Source: Pseudonocardia sp. CNS-004 (GTDB lineage Bacteria > Actinomycetota > Actinomycetes > Mycobacteriales > Pseudonocardiaceae). Taken from it: a DNA stretch of 32,807 nt. Shown here piece by piece: positions 8,783 to 18,059 of the stretch; position 1 is the first letter of the stretch, and the number at the start of each line of letters is the position of its first letter. Location: NCBI GenBank assembly GCA_001942185.1, contig MKJV01000137.1:1-32807 (forward strand). Reading direction: 5' to 3'. The translations under genes and the position numbers were made by a program. The notes under the pieces were generated by a model, which worked only from the letters and a program-made list of their open reading frames with translations, ran no database searches and was not told the origin of the DNA.

Positions 8783-8986
8783 CGCGACCCCCGATCGGGT
8801 GTACCAGGCGGGTGTGATCGGCGTCTCCATGGGACCCGCGTCACGCGCCGACGGGTGTTCTACATGCGATAGAGCCAAGTGGGGGCCGTTCCGGGGCCCC
8901 TGGAGGGGGCGTCGCGGCCCGATCCGCCGTCCGCCGAGGTCATCCCTGGTAAAGAGCTGCTAACCCGCCTGATATGGTCCGTCCTG
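8783..8986 (+). other. 204-base gap ahead of the atp operon
   Basis: No open reading frame of note. It holds a short GGGGCC/GGCCCC hairpin near 8882-8901 and the candidate promoter listed separately. It is the longest non-coding stretch on the left side and the likely control region of the ATP synthase genes. Confidence 0.5.
8973..8986 (+). promoter_or_regulatory. Candidate atp operon promoter (-10 TATGGT)
   Basis: TATGGT (8973-8978) is the best -10 hexamer in the gap and ends 8 bases before the ATG at 8987, with no ribosome-binding site between. A weak TAAAGA lies 17 bases upstream. Confidence 0.5.
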
Positions 8987-9208
8987 ATGGAGCCGGACCA
9001 ATCGCCCGGCGGCGGGGCCAAGTCGCCACCACCGCCGAGCGACGCGTGGACCGCTCTGTCCTACCTGCTGTCCGGTTTCTTCCTCTTCGGGGGGATCGGC
9101 TGGGGGTTGGACGCACTGCTGGGCACGGGGGTGCTCACGCCGATTGGCTTGCTGTTCGGCGGGGCTGCCTCGTTGTACTTGATCTACATCAGGTACGTTA
9201 AGTCCTGA
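8987..9208 (+). CDS. atpI: AtpI/AtpZ-like Fo accessory membrane protein
   Basis: A 73-residue protein: a short Pro/Gly-rich cytoplasmic start (MEPDQSPGGGAKSPPPPSD), then two transmembrane helices, about residues 22-44 (ALSYLLSGFFLFGGIGWGLDALL) and 48-69 (LTPIGLLFGGAASLYLIYIRYV). This two-helix layout with a glycine-rich first helix is that of the AtpZ/AtpI family, proposed to help assemble the c-ring or handle magnesium. ATG 8987 was chosen over an upstream in-frame ATG at 8879 because the extra 36 residues are not hydrophobic or conserved and the -10 sits between the two. It is the first gene of the ATP synthase operon, 57 bases before atpB. Confidence 0.75.
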   Translation: MEPDQSPGGGAKSPPPPSDAWTALSYLLSGFFLFGGIGWGLDALLGTGVLTPIGLLFGGAASLYLIYIRYVKS

Positions 9209-9265
9209 TCGTTACGATTCTGCCGGTTCGGCTCCCCCGAACGGTGGAACCGGAAGGAGCACTGG

Positions 9266-10051
9266 GTGACCATCCTGGCCACCGCCCCCGCCCCGGGCTT
9301 CGAAGCACCGGGCACCGAGGACTTCCAGCTGCCGCCCATCGCCGGCATCGAGGGGCTCACGAAGCCGGTTCTGCAGCTGGTGCTCGCCGCCGTCATCATC
9401 TACGCCTTCTTCGCGTGGACGGTGCGGCGCCCGGCCCTGGTCCCGAGCAAGGGGCAGTTCCTCGGAGAGTCCTTCCACGGGATGGTGCGCAACTCGATCG
9501 CCCGGGACAACATCGGGCCCGAGTTCCTCAAGTACGTCCCGTTCCTGACCACGCTGTTCGCCTTCATCCTGGTGAACAACATCTTCGGGATCATTCCGCT
9601 CATCCAGTTCCCGACGTTCTCGCACCCCGGCGTGCCCTATGCGCTCGCGATCATGGTGTGGGTGATCTACAACGTCGTCGGGATCCGGCGCCACGGGTTC
9701 GTCGGCTACCTGAAGGTGTCCACCTGGCCGCCGGACGTGCCCTGGTGGGTGCGGATCATCCTCACCCCGATCGAGTTCATCTCGAACATCCTGCTGCGGC
9801 CGGTCACGCTGTCGCTGCGACTGTTCGGCAACATGTTCGCCGGCCACCTGCTGTTGCTGGTGTTCATCCTCGGCGGCGAGTACATGCTGCTGCACTCCCA
9901 CTCGATCCTGCTCGGCATCCTTTCGCCGTTCGCGTTCGGGTTCGGGATCGTCTTCACATTCTTCGAGGCGTTCGTGCAGGCCGTGCAGGCCTACATCTTC
10001 ACGATCCTGACCGCCTCCTACCTCGGCGCAGTGCTCGCCGAGGACCACTAG
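9266..10051 (+). CDS. atpB: ATP synthase Fo subunit a
   Basis: Membrane subunit that forms the two proton half-channels against the c-ring; 261 residues with five to six hydrophobic segments. The essential arginine lies in SLRLFGNMFAGHLLLLVF, the family signature. Other landmarks are FLKYVPFLTTLFAFILVNNIFGIIPL and FTFFEAFVQAVQAYIFTILTASYL at the C-terminus. GTG 9266 has a GGAAGGAGC ribosome-binding site 6 bases upstream. Reading frame intact. It is followed by atpE after 71 bases. Confidence 0.97.
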   Translation: MTILATAPAPGFEAPGTEDFQLPPIAGIEGLTKPVLQLVLAAVIIYAFFAWTVRRPALVPSKGQFLGESFHGMVRNSIARDNIGPEFLKYVPFLTTLFAFILVNNIFGIIPLIQFPTFSHPGVPYALAIMVWVIYNVVGIRRHGFVGYLKVSTWPPDVPWWVRIILTPIEFISNILLRPVTLSLRLFGNMFAGHLLLLVFILGGEYMLLHSHSILLGILSPFAFGFGIVFTFFEAFVQAVQAYIFTILTASYLGAVLAEDH

Positions 10052-10122
10052 GTCCGCCCCACCCCCACGACCTGACGGGTCCGCCGGAGGTCCGCGGACC
10101 GAAGGAAAGGAAAAGCGTAGAA

Positions 10123-10329
10123 ATGATCACCGGCAACCTGAACGTCATCGGCTACGGCCTGTCCGCGATCGGCCCCGGAATCGGCGTGGGCATCGTGTTC
10201 GCGGCGTTCATCAACGGTGTCGCCCGCCAGCCGGAGGCCCGCGGCCAGCTGCAGGGCATCGCGTTCATCGGGTTCGCGCTCTCCGAGGCCCTCGCCATCC
10301 TGGGCCTCGTCATGGCGTTCGCGCTCTGA
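10123..10329 (+). CDS. atpE: ATP synthase Fo subunit c
   Basis: Proteolipid that forms the rotating c-ring; 68 residues, two helices joined by the polar RQPE loop (residues 35-38). The first helix has the glycine-rich run GPGIGVG (17-23); the ion-carrying carboxylate is Glu55 in GFALSEALAIL. The residues around it do not form an obvious sodium signature, so proton coupling is assumed. This c subunit is shorter than the mycobacterial one, without its longer C-terminus. ATG 10123 follows a purine-rich GAAGGAAAGGAAAAG ribosome-binding region, fitting the high expression needed for a multi-copy subunit. Confidence 0.96.
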   Translation: MITGNLNVIGYGLSAIGPGIGVGIVFAAFINGVARQPEARGQLQGIAFIGFALSEALAILGLVMAFAL

Positions 10330-10369
10330 CCACCACTGGCCGTACGCCGGGTAGGCGGAGGAGACGACA

Positions 10370-10930
10370 ATGACCACCACCCTTCTCGCGGCCGAGGAGC
10401 TCAACCCTCTCGTCCCGCACACCGTCGAGATCATCGTCGGTCTGATCGCTTTCGCGCTGCTGTTCCTGCTGCTGCGCCGGACGGTCTTCCCGCAGTTCGA
10501 GAAGATCTACGCGGAGCGCACGGACAAGATCGAGGGCGGGCTGGCACGGGCCGCGGAGGCCGAGGAGCAGGCAGGCGAGCTCAAGCGGCAGTACGAGGAG
10601 CAGCTCGCCGGTCTGCGGGCCGAGGCCGCTCGCATCCGCGACGACGCCCGTGCCGAGGGCCAGCAGATCAAGGCAGAGCTGCGGGCCCAGGCCGAGGAGG
10701 AGGCCGCGCGGATCAGGCAGCGCGGCGACGAGCAGCTGGCCGCAGCCCGTGAGCAGGCCGTGCGCCAGCTGCGCGGCGAGGTCAGCGGGCTGTCCGTGCA
10801 GCTCGCCGAGCGGCTGATCGGCGACTCGCTCGCCGACGACACGCGCCGTTCGGCCACCGTCGACGCGTTCCTCGCCGAGCTGGACGGCCTGGCTCCGCGC
10901 GCGGCGGCACCGGCCGGCGGGGCGAGCTGA
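10370..10930 (+). CDS. atpF: ATP synthase Fo subunit b
   Basis: Peripheral-stalk subunit, 186 residues. One N-terminal transmembrane helix (about residues 20-37, VEIIVGLIAFALLFLLLR) is followed by a long charged Ala/Glu/Arg/Gln-rich coiled coil (about 45-145) and a C-terminal delta-binding part (LAERLIGDSLADDTRRSATVDAFLAEL). Only one b gene is present, as a homodimer-type stalk requires; in mycobacteria a second b domain is fused to delta. Its stop overlaps the atpH start (TGATG at 10928-10932), indicating coupled translation. Confidence 0.95.
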   Translation: MTTTLLAAEELNPLVPHTVEIIVGLIAFALLFLLLRRTVFPQFEKIYAERTDKIEGGLARAAEAEEQAGELKRQYEEQLAGLRAEAARIRDDARAEGQQIKAELRAQAEEEAARIRQRGDEQLAAAREQAVRQLRGEVSGLSVQLAERLIGDSLADDTRRSATVDAFLAELDGLAPRAAAPAGGAS

Positions 10931-11760
10931 TGGCGGAGGTCCTGCAGGCGGCCAGCCGGGAGTCGATGGCCTCGGCCGCGGCCCGGCTGGACGCCTACGC
11001 CGACTCCGCCACGGCCGCCGACCTGCGCCGGCTCGGCGACGAGCTGTTCTCGGTCACGCGCCTGCTCGACGGGGAACGGTCGCTCCGGCGGCTACTCGCC
11101 GACCCGTCGTCGCCGGAGGAGGCCCGGGCAGGCCTGGTCGAGCGGCTGTTCGGGCAGCAGCTCGCCCCCGCCACGCTCGACGTCGCGAAGGGCATCGTGG
11201 CCGCACGCTGGTCGCGGCCCGGTGACCTGGTCAGCGCGTTCGAGGCGGTCGCGCGGCAGGCGCTGCTCGCCGTCGCCGAGAAGGAGGGCTCGCTCGACGA
11301 CGTCGAGGACGAGCTGTTCCGCTTCGGCCGTGTGCTCGACCGCGAGCCGGAGCTCTCCACGCTGCTCACCGACGCCGCCCGTCCGGCCGACGGGCGCGTC
11401 GCACTCCTCGACCAGCTGGTCAGGAACAAGGTCTCGCCGGTCGCCGCCGCGCTGCTGCAGCAGAGCGTCCGGCTCCCGCGGGCCCGGCACCTCGACGTCG
11501 TGAGCGAGGAGCTCGCCGAGCTCGCGGCGGCGCGCCGGGACCGGTCGGTCGCGCGCGTCACCACGCCGGTCGTGCTCTCGCCGGAGCAGGAGCAGAAGCT
11601 CACCGACTCGCTGGCCCGCCTCTACGGGCGTCCGATGTCGCTGCAGATCGAGCTGGACCCCGGCCTGCTGGGCGGTCTGGTCGTGCAGGTCGGCGGCGAG
11701 GTCATCGACGGCAGTGTGGCGAGCAAGCTCGCAGCCGCGCGCCGTTCCCTTCCCCGCTGA
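10930..11760 (+). CDS. atpH: ATP synthase F1 subunit delta (long actinobacterial form, not fused to b)
   Basis: Joins the peripheral stalk to the top of F1. 276 residues, longer than the roughly 180-residue enterobacterial OSCP/delta, as in Streptomyces and relatives. An extra N-terminal helical domain (SMASAAARLDAYADSATAADLRRLGDEL) precedes the OSCP core. The C-terminal beta-rich signature is LSPEQEQKLTDSLARLYG, then GGLVVQVGGEVIDGSVASKL. There is no transmembrane segment, so this is not the b-delta fusion of mycobacteria. The start overlaps the atpF stop by one base. Confidence 0.95.
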   Translation: MAEVLQAASRESMASAAARLDAYADSATAADLRRLGDELFSVTRLLDGERSLRRLLADPSSPEEARAGLVERLFGQQLAPATLDVAKGIVAARWSRPGDLVSAFEAVARQALLAVAEKEGSLDDVEDELFRFGRVLDREPELSTLLTDAARPADGRVALLDQLVRNKVSPVAAALLQQSVRLPRARHLDVVSEELAELAAARRDRSVARVTTPVVLSPEQEQKLTDSLARLYGRPMSLQIELDPGLLGGLVVQVGGEVIDGSVASKLAAARRSLPR

Positions 11761-11799
11761 CCACCGAACGTTTCGAAGAAGAAGGACTCCACGACTGTC

Positions 11800-13449
11800 A
11801 TGACAGAGTTGACGATCTCCGCAGAAGAGATCCGGAGTGCGATCTCCAGCTACGTCTCGTCGCTGGAGACCGACACTTCGCGTGAGGAAGTCGGCATCGT
11901 CTCCGACACCGGTGACGGCATCGCCCACGTCGAGGGCCTGCCCTCGGCGATGACCAACGAGCTCCTCGAGTTCCCCGGTGGCGTGCGGGGTGTCGCGCTG
12001 AACCTGGATGTGCACGAGATCGGTGCGGTCATCCTGGGCGACTACGCCCACATCGAGGAGGGCCAGCAGGTCAAGCGCACCGGCGAGATCCTCTCGGTGC
12101 CGGTCGGCGACAACTTCCTCGGCCGGGTCATCGACCCGCTGGGCAAGCCGATCGACGGGCTCGGCGACATCGAGGCCGAGACCAACCGCGTGCTGGAGCT
12201 GCAGGCGGCGTCGGTGGTGCAGCGCCAGGAGGTCCGCGAGCCGCTGCAGACCGGCATCAAGGCCATCGACGCGATGACGCCGATCGGCCGCGGCCAGCGC
12301 CAGCTGGTCATCGGCGACCGCAAGACCGGCAAGACCGCGGTCTGCGTCGACACGATCATCAACCAGAAGCAGAACTGGGCCACTGGCGACCCGAAGCAGC
12401 AGGTGCGCTGCATCTACGTCGCGATCGGTCAGAAGGGCTCCACGATCGCCGGTATCCGGCAGTCGCTGGAGGACGCGGGCGCGCTGGAGTACACGACCAT
12501 CGTCGCAGCCCCGGCATCCGACCCGGCCGGCTACAAGTGGCTGGCGCCCTACACCGGCTCCGCGCTCGGCCAGCACTGGATGTACCAGGGCAAGCACGTC
12601 CTGATCGTCTTCGACGACCTGTCCAAGCAGGCCGAGGCCTACCGCGCGATCTCGCTGCTGCTGCGCCGCCCGCCGGGCCGCGAGGCCTACCCCGGCGACG
12701 TCTTCTACTTGCACTCGCGGCTGCTGGAGCGTTGCGCGAAGCTGTCGGACGAGCTCGGCGCGGGCTCGATGACCGGCCTGCCGATCATCGAGACGAAGGC
12801 CAACGACGTGTCGGCCTACATCCCGACGAACGTCATCTCGATCACCGACGGCCAGTGCTTCCTCGAGTCCGACCTGTTCAACCAGGGCGTGCGCCCGGCG
12901 ATCAACGTCGGTATCTCGGTGTCCCGCGTCGGTGGCTCCGCCCAGGTGCGCGCGATGCGCTCGGTGTCCGGCTCGCTGCGCCTGGACCTGTCGCAGTACC
13001 GCGAGCTGGAGGCGTTCGCCGCGTTCGGTTCCGACCTGGACGCCGCGTCCGCCGCTGCTCTCGGTCGCGGTGCGCGGCTCGTCGAGCTGCTCAAGCAGGC
13101 CCAGTACCAGCCGCAGCCGGTCGACGAGCAGGTCGTCTCGATCTTCCTCGGCACCCGCGGGCACCTCGACTCGGTGCCGGTGGCCGACGTCCGGCGCTTC
13201 GAGTCGGAGTTCCTCGACCACGTGCGGCGCAACCACGAGGGGATCCTCGGCGAGATCCGCGACACCGGGAAGCTCTCCGACGAGCTCGCCGACCGGATCG
13301 CCGCGGTCGTGAAGGACTTCAAGCAGGAGTTCACCGCGTCCGACGGCTCGTCGGTCGCCCCGAAGGAAGCCGCCGCCGAAGCGCTCGAAGAGGACGAGGT
13401 CGACCGCGAGACCGTCAAGGTCAACAAGCCGGCTCCGGCCTCGAGCTAG
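11800..13449 (+). CDS. atpA: ATP synthase F1 subunit alpha
   Basis: Non-catalytic nucleotide-binding subunit of F1; 549 residues. Walker A GDRKTGKT is at residues 172-179. The N-terminal beta-barrel (GDGIAHVEGLPSAMTNELLEF) and the alpha signature region (PAINVGISVSRVGGSAQVRAM) are intact. The C-terminus is an extended acidic tail (EAAAEALEEDEVDRETVKVNKPAPASS), a trait of actinobacterial alpha subunits; in mycobacteria the C-terminal extension inhibits ATP hydrolysis. Whether this one does so is inference. Reading frame intact. Confidence 0.97.
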   Translation: MTELTISAEEIRSAISSYVSSLETDTSREEVGIVSDTGDGIAHVEGLPSAMTNELLEFPGGVRGVALNLDVHEIGAVILGDYAHIEEGQQVKRTGEILSVPVGDNFLGRVIDPLGKPIDGLGDIEAETNRVLELQAASVVQRQEVREPLQTGIKAIDAMTPIGRGQRQLVIGDRKTGKTAVCVDTIINQKQNWATGDPKQQVRCIYVAIGQKGSTIAGIRQSLEDAGALEYTTIVAAPASDPAGYKWLAPYTGSALGQHWMYQGKHVLIVFDDLSKQAEAYRAISLLLRRPPGREAYPGDVFYLHSRLLERCAKLSDELGAGSMTGLPIIETKANDVSAYIPTNVISITDGQCFLESDLFNQGVRPAINVGISVSRVGGSAQVRAMRSVSGSLRLDLSQYRELEAFAAFGSDLDAASAAALGRGARLVELLKQAQYQPQPVDEQVVSIFLGTRGHLDSVPVADVRRFESEFLDHVRRNHEGILGEIRDTGKLSDELADRIAAVVKDFKQEFTASDGSSVAPKEAAAEALEEDEVDRETVKVNKPAPASS

Positions 13450-13474
13450 TCGGCCGGAGCTGAGGGAGTAGCGC

Positions 13475-14440
13475 ATGGCGGCACAGATTCGCGTGCTGCG
13501 GAGGCGGATCCGGTCGACGCAGTCCATCAAGAAGATCACGCGCGCGATGGAGCTCATCGCGACGTCGCGGATCATGAAGGCGCGAGCCAGGGTCGACGCG
13601 GCACGGCCGTACGCCGAGCAGATCACGGCGGTCCTCACCGAGCTGGCCAACAACTCGGCGCTGGACCACCCGCTGCTCGTCGAGCGCGAGCAGCCCAAGC
13701 GGGCCGCGGTGCTGGTGGTCACCAGCGACCGTGGCCAGTGCGGTGGCTACAACGTCAACGTCCTGAAGGAAGCCGAGCAGCTCCAGCAGCTGCTGCGCGA
13801 GCAGGGCAAGCAGCCGGTGCTCTTCGTCATCGGCCGCAAGGGCGTGAGCTACTACAAGTTCCGGCGTCGCGCCGTCGAGCAGTCCTGGACGGGCTTCTCC
13901 GAGCAGCCGACCTACGCCGACGCCGCCGAGGCGGCGCGGGTGCTGGTCGAGGCGTTCATGGAGGGCACCAGCGAGGACGGCTCGCAGGGCGTCGACGAGC
14001 TGCACCTCGTGTACACGCAGTTCAAGAACATGGTCACCCAGGTGCCGCAGGCGCGGCGCATGGCCCCGCTCGAGGTCGAGTACGAGGCCGACACGGTCGC
14101 GGCCCCCGGCGGGGAGATCGAGGAGCGGCGCGAGGCCGCGCAGCAGTCGACGGGCGCGGTCAAGCCGCTCTACGAGTTCGAGCCGAGCCCCGACTCGCTG
14201 TTCGACGCGCTGCTGCCCAAGTACATCGGGGCGCGGCTGTTCGCCGCGCTGCTCGAGGCCGCTGCCTCGGAGTCGGCCAACCGCCAGCGGGCGATGAAGG
14301 CCGCAACCGACAACGCCAACGAGCTGATCCGTACCCTGACACTGGAGGCCAACCAGGCCCGTCAGGCGCAGATCACCCAGGAGATCAGTGAGATCGTCGG
14401 TGGGGCCGACGCTCTCGTCAGCGCAGGGAGTGAGAGCTGA
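13475..14440 (+). CDS. atpG: ATP synthase F1 subunit gamma
   Basis: Central shaft of the rotary motor; 321 residues. The N-terminal helix RRRIRSTQSIKKITRAMELIATSRI and the C-terminal helix RQRAMKAATDNANELIRTLTLEANQARQA, which form the shaft's coiled coil, are easily seen, as is the core TSDRGQCGGYNVN. A polar insert near residues 165-175 (GTSEDGSQGVDE) lies where mycobacterial gamma carries its actinobacterial loop. ATG 13475 follows a GGAGCTGAGGGAG ribosome-binding region. The stop is one base before the atpD start. Confidence 0.97.
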   Translation: MAAQIRVLRRRIRSTQSIKKITRAMELIATSRIMKARARVDAARPYAEQITAVLTELANNSALDHPLLVEREQPKRAAVLVVTSDRGQCGGYNVNVLKEAEQLQQLLREQGKQPVLFVIGRKGVSYYKFRRRAVEQSWTGFSEQPTYADAAEAARVLVEAFMEGTSEDGSQGVDELHLVYTQFKNMVTQVPQARRMAPLEVEYEADTVAAPGGEIEERREAAQQSTGAVKPLYEFEPSPDSLFDALLPKYIGARLFAALLEAAASESANRQRAMKAATDNANELIRTLTLEANQARQAQITQEISEIVGGADALVSAGSES

Positions 14441-14441
14441 G

Positions 14442-15868
<1,427 letters not shown>

Positions 15869-15873
15869 TCGCC

Positions 15874-16257
15874 GTGGCAGAGATGACGGTGGAGCTGGTC
15901 GCGGTCGAGCGGCGGATCTGGTCGGGTTCGGCCAGCTTCGTCCTCGCCCGCACCACGGTGGGCGAGATCGGGGTGCTTCCCGGCCACGAGTCCACGCTCG
16001 CGCAGCTGGAGGACACCGCGGTCGTCCGGGTCGACGGCACCGACGGCACGTCCACCACGCTGGCCGTGCACGGCGGGTTCCTGTCCATCACCCCGGAGAA
16101 CGTCACGGTGCTGGCGGAGTACGCCGAGCTCGCCGACGAGATCGACGTGTCGCGGGCCCGCAACGCGCTCCAGCGGGCCGACGCGACGGACCCATCCGGT
16201 GCCGCCGCGGCGGCTCGAGCGAACGTGCGGTTGAAAGCCGCCGGCGCCTCCGAGTAG
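15874..16257 (+). CDS. atpC: ATP synthase F1 subunit epsilon
   Basis: Central-stalk and regulatory subunit; 127 residues. The N-terminal beta-sandwich is visible: MTVELVAVERRIWSGSASFVLARTTVGEIGVLPGHESTLAQL, then the GGFLSITPENVTVLAEYAELADEID strand region. A short C-terminal helical part (SRARNALQRADATDPSGAAAAARANVRLKAAG) follows. GTG 15874 is used as start; an internal ATG at 15883 begins the conserved MTVELV and is possible. It ends the ATP synthase operon, with a DUF2550 gene 5 bases downstream. Confidence 0.95.
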   Translation: MAEMTVELVAVERRIWSGSASFVLARTTVGEIGVLPGHESTLAQLEDTAVVRVDGTDGTSTTLAVHGGFLSITPENVTVLAEYAELADEIDVSRARNALQRADATDPSGAAAAARANVRLKAAGASE

Positions 16258-16262
16258 CCACG

Positions 16263-16722
16263 GTGGGGGCGACAGCGCTGCTCGTCAGCATTCTGTTGCT
16301 GCTCGCCTGTCTGTGTCTCGGATACCTCGCCATTCGGCGAGTACGCCTCATGCGGGGCGGTGGAGTGGACGTCTGTCTGCGCCGCCGCCCCGCTCGTCTT
16401 TCCCGGTTCCGCGTGCAGGACGGCACTGCCGGATGGCATTTCGGTGTCGGCCGGTACCGCGGAGACCAGCTGGCCTGGTTCCGCCTCACGTCGCTGCGGC
16501 CGGGTCCCACGGTCGTCGTCGACCGCACCGAGCTGGAGATCGTCGACCGGCGCACACCGGTCAACCCGGAGGCCTACGTCATCCCGCAGCGCCTCCGTGC
16601 TGCTGTGCCGCATCCACGGCATGGATCTGGAGCTCGCGATGTCCCCGGGCGTCCTGACGGGCTTCCTGTCGTGGGTGGAGGCCACCCCACCCGGCCGCAC
16701 CGGCTACCGCCAGGCCTCCTGA
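16263..16722 (+). CDS. DUF2550 membrane-anchored protein (one frameshift)
   Basis: Homologue of the uncharacterised protein that follows atpC in actinobacteria (Rv1312 position). An N-terminal transmembrane helix (residues 4-24, TALLVSILLLLACLCLGYLA) is followed by a basic cytoplasmic domain (RRRPARLSRFRVQDGTAGWHFGVGRYRGDQLAWFRL, then PGPTVVVDRTELEIVDRR). Near 16583-16588 the frame moves by one extra or two missing bases; in the new frame the protein continues SASVLLCRIHGMDLELAMSPGVLTGFLSWVEATPPG to the stop at 16722, giving about 153 residues. Function unknown; its fixed place behind atpC suggests a link to the ATP synthase or to envelope physiology, but nothing in the sequence proves this. 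Confidence 0.8.
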
Positions 16723-16724
16723 CC

Positions 16725-16832
16725 CGACTCGCGTGCACTGACAGCGCGACTCGCGTGCACTGAGACCCCGACTCGCGGAACGGGGGGGCTCCGCCCCCTC
16801 CCGCGAGTCGCGCTATGAGTGCACGTGAGTCG
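16725..16832 (+). repeat. Direct and inverted copies of a 17-bp repeat with a hairpin between convergent genes
   Basis: CGACTCGCGTGCACTGA occurs exactly at 16725-16741 and 16747-16763. A third, partial copy starts at 16769, and an inverted copy with two differences lies at 16816-16832. The third copy forms a perfect 10-bp stem (CGACTCGCGG at 16769-16778 with 16801-16810) enclosing a G5/C5 inner stem. It lies between the DUF2550 and PduO stops and probably acts as a two-way terminator, but the spaced copies look like a dispersed genomic repeat family. Confidence 0.75.
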
Positions 16833-16835
16833 TGC

Positions 16836-17413
16836 TCAGGGGGTGTTTGGACCGCCGGGGTGCCACAGGACGTCGCCGTCGGGGTTGGCCACGCGGCCGA
16901 GGATGAACAGCAGGTCGGAGAGGCGGTTGAGGTACTTCGCGGTGAGCGGGTTGGTGCGCTCGGCGTCGACCTCCAGCAGCGCCCACACCGAGCGCTCCGC
17001 CCTCCGCGCCACGGTGCGGGCCACGTGCAGGTAGGCCGCCCCGGGAGTGCCGCCGGGCAGGATGAACGAGTCGAGCTTGGGCAGGCCCTCGTTGAACTCG
17101 TCGCACCAGCCTCCAGCCGGGTGACGTAGTCCTCGGTGATCCGCAGTGGCGGGTACTGCGGGTTCTCGACGATCGGCGAGCACAGGTCGGCGCCGACGTC
17201 GAACAGGTCGTTCTGCACCTGCCGGAGCGGACCGACCAGCTCCGGGGCCAGGCCGCCGACCGTGACCGCGACACCGAGCGCCGCGTTGCACTCGTCGGTG
17301 TCGGCGTAGGCCGCGAGCCGGGGATCGGTCTTGGCGACGCGGCTGAAATCGCCCAGCGCCGTGGTGCCGTCGTCGCCGGTCCTGGTGTAGATCCTGGTCA
17401 AGTGCACGGCCAT
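16836..17413 (-). CDS. pduO: PduO-type cob(I)alamin adenosyltransferase (one frameshift)
   Basis: Makes adenosylcobalamin from cob(I)alamin and ATP. The N-terminal ATP-binding motif is TRTGDDGTTALGD (residues 10-22). The family's RRAERS segment and the NRLSDLLFILGRVAN motif near the C-terminus are present. The frame breaks near 17108-17112, where one lost base restores RLEAWCDEFNEGLPKLDSFILPGG. Repaired length is about 192 residues, typical of the PduO/MMAB class and unrelated in fold to CobA, although many genomes label it cobO. Synteny matches Rv1314c. It lies 10 bases downstream of the dedA stop and may be the last gene of that minus-strand unit. Its product would supply the cofactor of the mutase at 30343-32328. 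Confidence 0.92.
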
Positions 17414-17423
17414 GGGCGCCAGC

Positions 17424-18059
17424 CTATGTCGGCCCTGCGGTCTGCCGCCTGCGCCGCACCACCGTCACCGTCACGGCCGCGGCGACGGCCGCACCGAGCA
17501 GGACCCAACTGCCGACCCCGACCGCCTTCTCGACCCGCCGGGCCGCCTCGCCCGCCGCCGCGCCGATCCCGATGTGCAGCGCGCACCAAGTGGCCGCGGC
17601 GGGAACGACGGCGGGCAGGAACCGCCGCAGTGGCAGGGGGGCCGCACCGGCGGCTGCGGGCACGAGCGTGCGGACCACCGGCAGGAAGATGGCGATGAAG
17701 ACGGCGAAGGCTCCGTATCGGCGCAGGAGGTCGGTGGCGCGGTCCCACCCGTGCGCGCCGTACCGCGCCACCACTCTGGTCCGGCGCAGTCGCGGGCCGT
17801 ACCGCCGTCCGATCGCGTAGCCGACGGTGTCACCCGCGACGGCGCCGACCGTCGTGACGAGCCACATCACGAGGAACGTCGGCAGGTCGTCGGCGGTGGT
17901 TCCCAGGACGAGCAGTCCCGACTCCCCCGGGGCGACGTATCCGAGGCCCAGTGCGGTCTCGCAGAAGACGAGCAGACCGGCGGCCGCTGTCACACCTGCG
18001 GGCGGGAGGCTCTGCAGCCAGTCGAGCAGCTGGGTGACGAGGCTCGTCGTCGGTGTCAT
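17424..18059 (-). CDS. DedA/VTT family membrane protein, copy 1
   Basis: Polytopic inner-membrane protein of 211 residues. Family landmarks: CETALGLGYVAPGESGLLVLG (the E...PGE re-entrant segment), GAVAGDTVGYAIGRRYGPRL, and IFLPVVRTLVPAAAGAAPLPLRRF. DedA proteins support membrane integrity and some recycle lipid carriers; the substrate of this one cannot be told. ATG 18059 overlaps the stop of the hydrolase gene (ATGA), so the two are translationally coupled. The C-terminus is basic (VVRRRRQTAGPT). A second DedA gene lies at 29103-29788. Confidence 0.88.
   Translation of the reverse strand: MTPTTSLVTQLLDWLQSLPPAGVTAAAGLLVFCETALGLGYVAPGESGLLVLGTTADDLPTFLVMWLVTTVGAVAGDTVGYAIGRRYGPRLRRTRVVARYGAHGWDRATDLLRRYGAFAVFIAIFLPVVRTLVPAAAGAAPLPLRRFLPAVVPAAATWCALHIGIGAAAGEAARRVEKAVGVGSWVLLGAAVAAAVTVTVVRRRRQTAGPT

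Noticed and set aside
11092..13722. 876-codon minus-strand open frame opposite atpH, atpA and atpG
   Set aside because: Shadow of three confirmed ATP synthase genes, with no recognisable domain and no ribosome-binding site.
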